From Acidobacteriota bacterium (GTDB taxonomy: Bacteria; Acidobacteriota; Terriglobia; Bryobacterales; Bryobacteraceae): a DNA stretch of 7,749 bases. Location: NCBI GenBank assembly GCA_021788955.1, contig JAJYKC010000100.1, forward strand, positions 1 through 7,749, written 5' to 3'. Shown here piece by piece: positions 1-6,202 of this stretch. A model generated the notes under the pieces. That model saw only the letters and a program-made list of their open reading frames with translations. It was not told the DNA's origin and made no database searches. Made by a program: the position numbers and the translations under genes. Position 1 is the first letter of the stretch. Each line of letters begins with the position of its first letter.

Positions 1-258
1 GCTTCCCCAAAAGCACGTGGCGCCTCCCCAGAACAAGGGCTCGCCCCTGCCGGCGCGTGCGACGATCTCGGCATCCTCGCCCGCGAGCAGCGGGGCCGGT
101 GAGCGGGCCCTCCACGCATCCACGCCACGGCCGACGAGGCGGCGCCAGCGAGGAGTCGACGATCCCTCGACGGCGGGCCGGTACACATCGAGGTACTTAC
201 GCCGGTAGTGCTCGCACCACCAGTAGCCGAGGAAGTGCTCGTCGGCCCCCTCGCCGAC
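1..258 (-). pseudogene. Asparagine synthetase (glutamine-hydrolysing, AsnB-type) fragment, cut at both ends
   Basis: The minus strand is open from the codon at 270-268 to the window edge and encodes a convincing piece of an asparagine synthetase synthase domain. It opens with VGEGADEHFLGYWW (258-217); GEGADE followed by F-x-G-Y is the ATP/aspartyl-adenylate site signature of this family (SGEGADELFGGY in typical members). It continues as a W/R-rich stretch ending in GEPLFWGGATCFWGS at the edge. An in-frame TAG lies at 273-271, exactly where homology stops. The glutaminase domain and the SGGLDS ATP loop, which should precede this motif, are absent, and the C-terminus lies beyond the window. Family enzymes make asparagine, or amidate peptides or glycans, from aspartate, ATP and glutamine. 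There is no start codon at a sensible place, so as it stands this is a non-functional remnant or one side of a mis-join. The family call is firm; the subfamily is not. Confidence 0.75.
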
Positions 259-1689
259 CAGACCAAGGTCCTACTCGGCAACTACAACGGAACTCCCACG
301 CATACCGTCACCCTTCTCGAAGGCCTCAAAGCCGAGTTCCCCCACGCCGCCATCACCTACGTTCCCGGCACCCAGTTCCTCCGCAACGACGGAAACCCCG
401 TTCCCTCGCATCTCCTCTCCACCTCCGATGGCAAACCCGGTCTCCAGGCCGAATACACGCCCTGGCAGGGAATCGCCCTCGAACCCGGCGCAAAACCTGC
501 CCCACTCGCCTCTCGCGTCGAACCAAACGTCGACCTTAACCCGCACAACCTCCCCGCCGAAGCCGCCGGAAAGACCTCCATCGGCGCGCATTGGACCGGC
601 TTCCTCACCCCGCCCGATTCCGGCGACTACTTAATCGGTATCCGCGCCGATGGCTTCGCTTCCGTCGCCGTCGACGGAAAAGACGTCGCGCGAATCTTCC
701 GAACCCACGGCGTCGAAGCCAAACTCGGCCGCCTCCACCTCGAAAAAGGGCAAAAGGTGGCTGTCAGCATCCAGTACGGGCACGCCGGCGCCGGCTCACC
801 CTCCGCCCAACTTATCTGGGCCCGCGTCGACAACGCACCCTCACCCGCAGCCATCGAAGCCGCCCGCAACGCCGACGTCGTCATCGCCGCCGTCGGCATC
901 ACCAGTAGCCTCGAGGGCGAGGAAATGCCCGTCAACGAACCTGGCTTCCTCGGCGGAGACCGCACCAGCATCGATCTCCCCGAACCCGAAGAAGCCCTCG
1001 TCGAAGCCGTCGCAGCCACCCGAAAGCCGCTCATCGTCGTCCTCATGAACGGCAGCGCCCTCGCCGTCAACTGGATCAACGATCACGCCAATGCCGTCCT
1101 CGAGTCCTGGTACTCGGGCGAAGAAGGCGGCGCAGCAATCGCCGAAACTCTCAGCGGCCGCAACAACCCCGCCGGCCGCCTCCCAGTCACCTTCTACAAA
1201 GACGTGAGCCAGTTGCCCAATTTCGAGGACTACTCGATGGGAAACCGCACCTACCGTTACTTCGGCGGCAAGCCGCTCTATCCCTTCGGCTACGGCCTCA
1301 GTTACACCACTTTCAGCTACAGCAACCTCAAACTCGCGCACACGGAGTTCAACGCAGGCTCGCCCGCCGGCGCCTCCGTCACCGTCACAAATTCCGGCAA
1401 AGTCCCCGGCGACGAAGTCGTCCAACTCTACCTGAAGTTCCCGCCAGTCAAAGGCGCCCCGCGCATCGCCCTCCGCGGTTTCCAGCGCATTCATCTGAAC
1501 CCCGGCGAAAGCAGGACCGTTCAATTCGAGCTGAATGACCGCGACGTCGGCATGGTCACCGAAGACGGCCGTCCGATCATCGCCCCCGGCGACTACACCA
1601 TCACCATCGGCGGCGGCCAACCCGATACCGGAGCGCCCGTTCTCACCGGGCACTTCCAAATCGACGGCCAACTCGGCTTGCCCGAATAG
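208..1689 (+). CDS. GH3 beta-glycosidase with PA14 domain, 5'-truncated
   Basis: This is the C-terminal part of a family 3 glycoside hydrolase (beta-glucosidase/beta-xylosidase type), which removes non-reducing-end glucose or xylose from oligosaccharides. The 493-residue frame opens with GTG at 208, but residues 1-11 are antisense to asparagine synthetase, so this start is an artefact; GH3 homology begins at VGPLADQTKVLLGNYNG (12-28). A PA14 domain is inserted at about residues 78-205. The second GH3 domain resumes with VGITSSLEGEEM (229-240), where the Glu-rich LEGEE is the expected general acid/base loop, then GGDR (249-252) and PFGYGLSYT (359-367). A fibronectin III-like domain fills about 388-468. 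The N-terminal TIM barrel with the catalytic Asp nucleophile, and any signal peptide, are missing. Intact relatives are about 850-900 residues. As drawn the product could not be catalytic. The stop lies 12 nt from the convergent esterase. Substrate is uncertain. Confidence 0.88.
   Translation: MLAPPVAEEVLVGPLADQTKVLLGNYNGTPTHTVTLLEGLKAEFPHAAITYVPGTQFLRNDGNPVPSHLLSTSDGKPGLQAEYTPWQGIALEPGAKPAPLASRVEPNVDLNPHNLPAEAAGKTSIGAHWTGFLTPPDSGDYLIGIRADGFASVAVDGKDVARIFRTHGVEAKLGRLHLEKGQKVAVSIQYGHAGAGSPSAQLIWARVDNAPSPAAIEAARNADVVIAAVGITSSLEGEEMPVNEPGFLGGDRTSIDLPEPEEALVEAVAATRKPLIVVLMNGSALAVNWINDHANAVLESWYSGEEGGAAIAETLSGRNNPAGRLPVTFYKDVSQLPNFEDYSMGNRTYRYFGGKPLYPFGYGLSYTTFSYSNLKLAHTEFNAGSPAGASVTVTNSGKVPGDEVVQLYLKFPPVKGAPRIALRGFQRIHLNPGESRTVQFELNDRDVGMVTEDGRPIIAPGDYTITIGGGQPDTGAPVLTGHFQIDGQLGLPE
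235..270. other. Chimeric junction between an asparagine synthetase fragment and a GH3 fragment
   Basis: Both protein homologies overlap here on opposite strands. On the plus strand 241-258 reads VGPLAD, the usual GH3 C-terminal-domain entry; on the minus strand the same 18 bases read VGEGAD of asparagine synthetase. The 18-mer has perfect 6-bp inverted arms, GTCGGC and GCCGAC, around CCCCTC. Left of it only the asparagine synthetase frame makes sense, right of it only GH3. GC skew of the + strand also changes here: by hand count about -0.07 over 1-240 and about -0.5 over 301-360. The breakpoint is therefore placed to within about 30 bp. It could be a real inversion or deletion at microhomology, or an assembly chimera; the sequence alone cannot separate these. 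Confidence 0.7.
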
Positions 1690-1701
1690 CCGCCCCGCGC
1701 C

Positions 1702-2790
1702 TCACTTACAATGTTCCGCCGCGCACAAATTCTGGCTGAAGAACGGAATCACATGGTTCTGAATCCGGTCCGCCACCGCGCTGGTGTGGGTCCCATGGTA
1801 AATCTCGAACCCGTTCTTGATCCCGTAACTATCCAGAATCTCGTGTAACTTCTGCGTGTCGAACCGTAGATTGTCCTGGTCGCCTACGTCCATCGAGATC
1901 GCACGATACGTCCGCAGCGCGTCAATGTACTGATCGACGAAAGCCAGCGGCGCGTTCGCCGCCCATTTCGCCAGCACATCCGGCTGAGGAACACCGTCCT
2001 TCACCGGTAGGTCCAGATACAGCGGAGGATTCTTCGGATCCGGCGACCACGCCGCCGCCGTAGCCAGTTGCGCCCGCGCAAAGAACGGCAGACCCGCCGA
2101 ATCCGCCGGCGACTTGAACCCCGCCACCGTCTTCTCAATATCGTTCCCGCCCGTTCCCCCGCCCGCTCGGTTGTTGCCGTCCGCCCGCCGCGGAGACATG
2201 CAGCATGGACTCATGATGTACAGGCTCCCAAACACGTCCGCATGCTTCATCCCGATCCGGCTTGCCCCGTAGCCTCCCATCGAATGCCCAACCAGACCCC
2301 GGCTCTCCCGCTTCGCTAGTGTCCGGTAGTGGGCGTCGATGTAATTCACCACGTCGTGCGCCACGTACCGCTCAAAATCGCCCGTCGTCGCCGAACTCGA
2401 ATACATCGATCCGCCGTACCCCGTCTTCGAGTCCGGCAGCACCACAATCATCTCCTTCGCCCCCTGCGCGAACGCACCCTCAATCGTCTGCGGCACGTGA
2501 ATCTCGTGCGTCCACTGCTCCGCCCCGATCGAGTATCCATGCAGCGCATACACCACCGGATACCGGCGATGCTTGTCCTTGCTGTAACTCGGCGGAAGAA
2601 ACACAAACGCGTCGCGGTCCACCGCCTCGCCCGCCAGGTTGCCCTCGAGCGACGCCCCGTGGATCTTGATGTGCTCCACCGTCACCGGCTTCGCGCCCGG
2701 AACCACCTCCGGGACCTCCGTCTTCACCTGAGCGAAGCTCAAACCCGCACTTAGAACTACAACCGGAATCAGAAATCCAAACTTACTCAT
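1702..2790 (-). CDS. Secreted PF00756-type esterase (esterase D/feruloyl esterase-like)
   Basis: A 362-residue alpha/beta-hydrolase of the putative esterase family (PF00756: esterase D, antigen 85, CE1 feruloyl and acetylxylan esterases). Residues 1-20 form a Sec signal peptide ending SFA before QVKTEV. The strand preceding the oxyanion region reads VVYALHGYS (79-87). The nucleophile is Ser170 in GHSMGG (168-173). The acid is probably Asp304 or a neighbour in DVGDQDNL (301-308), and the base His335 in HGTHTSAVADRI (332-343). An insertion at about 195-215 is Gly/Asn-rich and follows a CC pair (196-197). It is the last gene of the minus-strand cluster, 6 nt after the GH51 gene; its Shine-Dalgarno overlaps the GH51 stop, implying coupled translation. 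Beside an arabinofuranosidase, a role in deacylating feruloylated or acetylated hemicellulose is likely but inferred. An alternative is a general carboxylesterase. Confidence 0.87.
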   Translation of the reverse strand: MSKFGFLIPVVVLSAGLSFAQVKTEVPEVVPGAKPVTVEHIKIHGASLEGNLAGEAVDRDAFVFLPPSYSKDKHRRYPVVYALHGYSIGAEQWTHEIHVPQTIEGAFAQGAKEMIVVLPDSKTGYGGSMYSSSATTGDFERYVAHDVVNYIDAHYRTLAKRESRGLVGHSMGGYGASRIGMKHADVFGSLYIMSPCCMSPRRADGNNRAGGGTGGNDIEKTVAGFKSPADSAGLPFFARAQLATAAAWSPDPKNPPLYLDLPVKDGVPQPDVLAKWAANAPLAFVDQYIDALRTYRAISMDVGDQDNLRFDTQKLHEILDSYGIKNGFEIYHGTHTSAVADRIQNHVIPFFSQNLCAAEHCK

Positions 2791-2793
2791 AAG

Positions 2794-2799
2794 TCCTCA
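2794..2799 (-). promoter_or_regulatory. Shine-Dalgarno site of the esterase gene, overlapping the GH51 stop codon
   Basis: Read on the minus strand the bases are TGAGGA: the first three are the GH51 stop codon and GAGGA is the ribosome-binding core, 3 nt from the ATG at 2790. The overlap supports the start choice and suggests that a ribosome finishing GH51 re-initiates on the esterase gene. Confidence 0.65.
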
Positions 2800-4890
2800 C
2801 TGAACTACCGGAAAACGATAAATATCCACGCTGATCGGCGCCACTTCCACCGGCTGGGCAACATCGCCGGCCTCCATCTCCTTCACCTCCACCTCCGCCT
2901 TCTGTCCAACCCGGTTCGCCGCCTCGAGATTCTTCCCCGTCATCACCCACACCGTCGGCTTTCCGCCCACCCGTACGCCCGCCACGTTCAGCTCAAACCG
3001 CTGCGCCTGGTCCGTCGCATTCACCACCGCCATCGTCAAAAACTTGCGATCCGCCGTCAACGCCGCCACCATATCGAGCGGATAAGTCGGGCTCCCGGCG
3101 CTCGTACGCGGCTGATCCCCGCCCGGCGGATACTTCGGCGCCGGCTGCGGCGAATTCCCCGAAACCGCCACCGGAATCTTACCCATATGATCCCCATACA
3201 TCTTGAACAAAACCCCGTTCGTATTCAGCACCGCCGCCGTCTCGGTATAGTCCATCGTCGACACGCCCATCGTAAACGCCGACATCCGCAGAAAATCCGT
3301 GTGCCGGATCATCTCGTTGAACACCATCGCGTACGCCAGCGCCAGCTTCAAATTCATCGGCGAGCCCGTGTAAGCATATTCATCGTTTGACAAAAAGATC
3401 TTCTTGTCCCGCATCGCCGGAAACCGCCGCTCATACTCCTCCCACTCCTCCGCCTTCAAATGCACGCGGTTCGACGGGTGCCGGACCCACTCGAGCGCCG
3501 TCTCTTCCACCGGAACGTCACCCACCTCCGCCCGCCCAAACTTCTTCCCCTCCATCGCCGCCTGCAGGTCGAACCGGTACCCCGCCCGCGAATACCAATG
3601 CTCGGTGATCCCATCGAAGTTCCCCCAGCAATGCGCCAGCAATCCACCCGTCCAGTCGGCCTCCGAGCCGAACTGCGCCTGCAGATTATCCAGATGCATC
3701 GCCCGCGTAATGCCTTCCACCGTCATCTCGTCCGGCATCGCGCCCGAAGCCAGTAGCGTAATCCCCGGGTCCACTTTCCGCATCGCCCGAGCGAATTCGT
3801 TGTGCTTCAGCACGTAATACTTCAAGTCCGTCCGCCCAAGCTGCCACGTCCCGTAAGGCTCGTTCCCGATGTCCCAGAACTTCACGTGGTAAGGCGCCGC
3901 GTGTCCGTTCCGCGCCCGCATCGCCCCCATCCGCGTACTCGCCGCGCCATTCATATACTCCACTTCTTCCGCCGCCGAGTGCGCATCCCCGAAGCCCGCG
4001 TTCACCGTAATGTACGGCTCCACCCCAATCAGCCGGCACAGCGTCATGAACTCGTCCATCCCCACGTCGTTCGACTGCGCCGCGTTCCACGCATAATCGA
4101 AGTCCGGCGGCCGCCGGTCCCGGTTCCCCACCGAGTCATACCAGTTGAAATTCGAGATGAAATTTCCCCCGGGCAAACGCCAGAACCCCGAGTGCAGTTC
4201 CCGCAGCAGCGCGATCGTGTCCGGCCGGAATCCCTCCACGTTGTCCGCCGGCATCAGCGACACCGTCCCCACGTGGAAACTCCCTTCGCCCGTCCCGCTG
4301 ATCTCGAAAACGCCCTGCTCCGTATCCGCCTGCGCCGTGAAACGCAGCGTGTACTCGCGATACGTCTCCCCGAGTCCGCTGAAACTCAACGTCTGCCCCT
4401 CGTTCCCCCCCGCGCCCCAGCGTAGCGTCACCATCACCCGCGCTCCGGCCCCACCGCGCAGAAAGATCCGTCCCGTATACCGCTTGCCCTTCACCAGCGG
4501 CAACCCCGTCTGCTCGATTCCATGCCTCGTCGCGCGGTCGAGCTCGATCCGCGGGCTCTGCTGCCCGGTAAACGGCCGCTCCTCATCCATCGTCACCACG
4601 CCGTCCCCGCCCACCGGCCGCCACCGCCGCGGCGCAAATCGCCGCATCGGCCCTCCGCCCGCCGCCTCGGGCGCCTTCCCGGTGATCGGAAAGTAAAACT
4701 TCCGGTCGTCCAGCATCTCCGCCCAAAGGCTGCGATAAACCAGCGAGCCGAGATGCTCGATGAACATCCCGTACTCGTACTTCGACACCGGCTCGCTCGT
4801 CTGCCCGGCGTCGATCGTCACCTTCACCTGCCCCGCCGCGCCCCACGCCGCCAGCGCCGCCCCCGCAAACACGCGAACCCATCCCTTCAT
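2797..4890 (-). CDS. GH51 alpha-L-arabinofuranosidase, secreted
   Basis: A 697-residue family 51 retaining arabinofuranosidase, which releases L-arabinose from arabinoxylan, arabinan or arabinogalactan side chains. A signal peptide occupies residues 1-20 (cleavage near GAAG/QVKV), so it acts outside the cytoplasm. The fold starts at YGMFIEHLG (40-48), a typical GH51 N-terminus. Residues about 85-215 look like an inserted carbohydrate-binding beta-sandwich (CBM4/9-like). The TIM barrel resumes at FWRLPGGNF (236-244). Glu344 in FWDIGNEPYG (338-347) is the expected acid/base, and Glu504 in FLSNDEYAY (499-507) the nucleophile. EHWYS (430-434) matches the conserved substrate-site stretch. The C-terminal beta domain ends with ISVDIYRFP. 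Length suits the multi-domain extracellular subtype rather than the roughly 500-residue intracellular one. Middle gene of the cluster, 25 nt behind the isomerase gene; a strong AAGGAGG fixes the start. Family confidence is high; the polysaccharide is inferred. Confidence 0.93.
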   Translation of the reverse strand: MKGWVRVFAGAALAAWGAAGQVKVTIDAGQTSEPVSKYEYGMFIEHLGSLVYRSLWAEMLDDRKFYFPITGKAPEAAGGGPMRRFAPRRWRPVGGDGVVTMDEERPFTGQQSPRIELDRATRHGIEQTGLPLVKGKRYTGRIFLRGGAGARVMVTLRWGAGGNEGQTLSFSGLGETYREYTLRFTAQADTEQGVFEISGTGEGSFHVGTVSLMPADNVEGFRPDTIALLRELHSGFWRLPGGNFISNFNWYDSVGNRDRRPPDFDYAWNAAQSNDVGMDEFMTLCRLIGVEPYITVNAGFGDAHSAAEEVEYMNGAASTRMGAMRARNGHAAPYHVKFWDIGNEPYGTWQLGRTDLKYYVLKHNEFARAMRKVDPGITLLASGAMPDEMTVEGITRAMHLDNLQAQFGSEADWTGGLLAHCWGNFDGITEHWYSRAGYRFDLQAAMEGKKFGRAEVGDVPVEETALEWVRHPSNRVHLKAEEWEEYERRFPAMRDKKIFLSNDEYAYTGSPMNLKLALAYAMVFNEMIRHTDFLRMSAFTMGVSTMDYTETAAVLNTNGVLFKMYGDHMGKIPVAVSGNSPQPAPKYPPGGDQPRTSAGSPTYPLDMVAALTADRKFLTMAVVNATDQAQRFELNVAGVRVGGKPTVWVMTGKNLEAANRVGQKAEVEVKEMEAGDVAQPVEVAPISVDIYRFPVVQ

Positions 4891-4896
4891 CGCGCC

Positions 4897-4903
4897 CCTC
4901 CTT
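4897..4903 (-). promoter_or_regulatory. Strong Shine-Dalgarno site of the GH51 gene
   Basis: On the minus strand AAGGAGG lies 6 nt upstream of the ATG at 4890, within the 25-nt gap after the isomerase stop. It decides the GH51 start and indicates that this internal operon gene is translated from its own strong site. Confidence 0.8.
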
Positions 4904-4915
4904 TGTGGAACGCCT

Positions 4916-6010
4916 TCAACTCCGCCAGTTTACTCCCACGTTCAACTTGTGCTTCGCGTAGTCGAGACTTCTTACTAAGTCCACTCGCTGCTGCTCCCGC
5001 AGCGCGTCCTTCATCACCTCGGGCCCGTGCAACCCGCTCACGTCCTCCACCACCATCGCGCCCATGAACGGATGCCCGCTCTTCACCAGCGCCACAAACC
5101 GCGCAAACTCGTCCGCCCGCGCCTTCGGAAACGCCTTCCAGAAATCCCGCTCGAAGTACGGAATCACCCGCGGCGGCCGCCCCGTGATGATCTCAAGTTG
5201 CATCGAAGACTGCGGGCACAGCCGCCGGAACTCCGCCACAAACTTCACGAAATCCACGTTCCCGTCGCCCAGCGCCACCCACTGCCCCGCCGCACCCTGC
5301 GGAACCTCGAACACGATCGAATCCCGCATATGCGTCGTCACCGCATACGGCGCCAGAATCTCCAAACTCACAAACGGATCCTCCACCACCCACAGCGGAT
5401 TCCCCGTATCCAGGCACGAGGCCACATAATCCTTCCCCGCCTCCTCGATAACTGTCCGCACCTCCCGCGCCTGCATGTCCCCCGCATGATTCTCCAGCGC
5501 GATCTTCACCCCCAGATCCAACGCCTGCGACCGCACGCTCCGGAACACCTTGATCGTGTTCTCCATGTGAAACTCGATCGGAGGCTCCCCGGTCCGGTCC
5601 TCGCTCGATCCCATGAAACACCGCATGGACCGCGCGCCCACCGCCTTCGCCACCTGCAAGCCCTGCAGCACACGATCCGCCGCCGGCGGACCATTTTTGG
5701 AAAACGAACGGCTCGAAGGGCACACGCACCCCATCCCGCCGTCGATCGTGATGTTCAACCGCGCCGCCTGCTCCCGGACCGTCTGCAAATAACCGGGCTC
5801 CAGGCTCTCATAATCGTGCAGGCTCGAAATCTGAATCGTGTCCAGCTTCTGCGCCGCCGCGAACTCCAGCAACTGCGGAGCCTTCCACCGGAACGCCCGC
5901 AGCGAATACGTGTCAAACCCCAGCCTGACCGGAACCTCGGCGCCCTGCCCCACACCCGCCGCCATCGCCACCGCCCCTGGCAGCGCCCGCAAAAACTCTC
6001 TTCGATGCAT
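4916..6010 (-). CDS. Exported sugar isomerase/epimerase-like TIM-barrel protein (AP endonuclease 2 fold)
   Basis: A 364-residue protein of the xylose isomerase-like TIM-barrel family (PF01261), usually annotated sugar phosphate isomerase/epimerase. The N-terminus MHRREFLRAL plus a short hydrophobic stretch ending near GQGA (21-24) is a Tat-type leader, so the folded, probably metal-loaded protein is exported. The metal set is complete: Glu173 in IALENHAGD (170-178), Asp201 in LDTGN (200-204), His227 in TTHMRD (225-230) and Glu273 in QLEIITG (271-277). The barrel begins at LGFDTYSLR (30-38). It is the first gene of the cluster, before GH51 and the esterase. Export argues against sugar phosphates as substrates; a free sugar, or a 3-keto-glycoside as for related C-glycoside-cleaving enzymes, is a reasonable guess but unproven. 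No good Shine-Dalgarno precedes the ATG; a TAGAGT -10-like box sits 6 nt upstream. Confidence 0.87.
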   Translation of the reverse strand: MHRREFLRALPGAVAMAAGVGQGAEVPVRLGFDTYSLRAFRWKAPQLLEFAAAQKLDTIQISSLHDYESLEPGYLQTVREQAARLNITIDGGMGCVCPSSRSFSKNGPPAADRVLQGLQVAKAVGARSMRCFMGSSEDRTGEPPIEFHMENTIKVFRSVRSQALDLGVKIALENHAGDMQAREVRTVIEEAGKDYVASCLDTGNPLWVVEDPFVSLEILAPYAVTTHMRDSIVFEVPQGAAGQWVALGDGNVDFVKFVAEFRRLCPQSSMQLEIITGRPPRVIPYFERDFWKAFPKARADEFARFVALVKSGHPFMGAMVVEDVSGLHGPEVMKDALREQQRVDLVRSLDYAKHKLNVGVNWRS

Positions 6011-6016
6011 GAAGCT

Positions 6017-6022
6017 ACTCTA
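6017..6022 (-). promoter_or_regulatory. Possible -10 box (TAGAGT) of the isomerase-GH51-esterase operon
   Basis: On the minus strand TAGAGT fits the TANNNT -10 pattern and ends 6 nt before the ATG at 6010, which would put the transcription start at or next to the start codon. No purine-rich ribosome site fits in between. No recognisable -35 was found, so this is weak evidence. Confidence 0.3.
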
Positions 6023-6140
6023 CCGAACTCCCGCCGCCAAACCCAAAGGCCGTCCGGCACGAGCGCACCCCGCACCCCCACCCTCGACCGGGCAGCCACT
6101 CCCCCTTCGACCCAACCACCCCGCAATCGACCTAACCGTA

Positions 6141-6167
6141 ACCGAGCCGCGCCCGCAAGGAAGCGGC
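6141..6167 (+). repeat. Intergenic 27-bp hairpin repeat, copy 1
   Basis: This stretch (core GAGCCGCGCCCGCAAGGAAG) is 26/27 identical to 7351-7377, the only difference being A at 6157 against G at 7367. The arms GCCGC (6146-6150) and GCGGC (6163-6167) can pair around a 12-nt loop. Similarity continues loosely through a C-rich tract to CCGGTT (6179-6184). Both copies are intergenic, in the same orientation, and lie a short way before a plus-strand gene. A dispersed REP-like element is the simplest reading. Confidence 0.7.
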
Positions 6168-6188
6168 CCCTCCCCCCGCCGGTTATCC

Positions 6189-6202
6189 TTGTATAGATAC
6201 AA
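6189..6202 (+). promoter_or_regulatory. Perfect palindrome TTGTATAGATACAA directly before the hydrolase start codon
   Basis: Two 6-bp arms, TTGTAT and ATACAA, flank a 2-nt centre, and the ATG at 6203 follows immediately. It is an AT-rich island in very GC-rich DNA. It contains a TATAGA -10-like box whose expected transcription start would be at the ATG. It could be a repressor operator over the promoter, a leaderless promoter, or both. There is no Shine-Dalgarno site. Confidence 0.45.

Larger units (their letters stand above)
6011..6202. promoter_or_regulatory. Divergent intergenic region between the hemicellulose operon and the hydrolase gene
   Basis: This 192-nt gap must carry the promoters of two divergent units. 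It contains a TAGAGT box for the minus-strand operon (6022-6017), copy 1 of the 27-bp repeat (6141-6167), a C-rich tract (6168-6180), and the palindrome TTGTATAGATACAA (6189-6202) directly before the hydrolase ATG. I see no clear -35 boxes, no riboswitch-like fold and no additional small gene. Confidence 0.55.

Noticed and set aside
208..240. GTG at 208 as the true start of the GH3 protein
   Set aside because: Residues 1-11 are antisense to asparagine synthetase and the catalytic N-terminal domain would be absent; the frame is open here only by chance.
17..539. Plus-strand open frames at 17-208 and 57-539
   Set aside because: They are Arg/Pro/Ser-rich and lack motifs; the coding signal in this interval is the minus-strand asparagine synthetase fragment and then the GH3 frame.
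841..1671. A 276-codon minus-strand open frame opposite GH3
   Set aside because: It is an acidic, Gly/Ala/Val-rich antisense translation without motifs, and the plus strand has unmistakable GH3 and fibronectin III-like sequence.
1690..1701. Bidirectional terminator between the convergent GH3 and esterase genes
   Set aside because: The gap is 12 nt and contains no inverted repeat or T/A tract.
5027..6196. A 389-codon plus-strand open frame opposite the isomerase gene
   Set aside because: The translation is almost all Arg, His, Pro and Leu with no domain, and the opposite strand has a full metal site and leader peptide. It is a GC-rich shadow.
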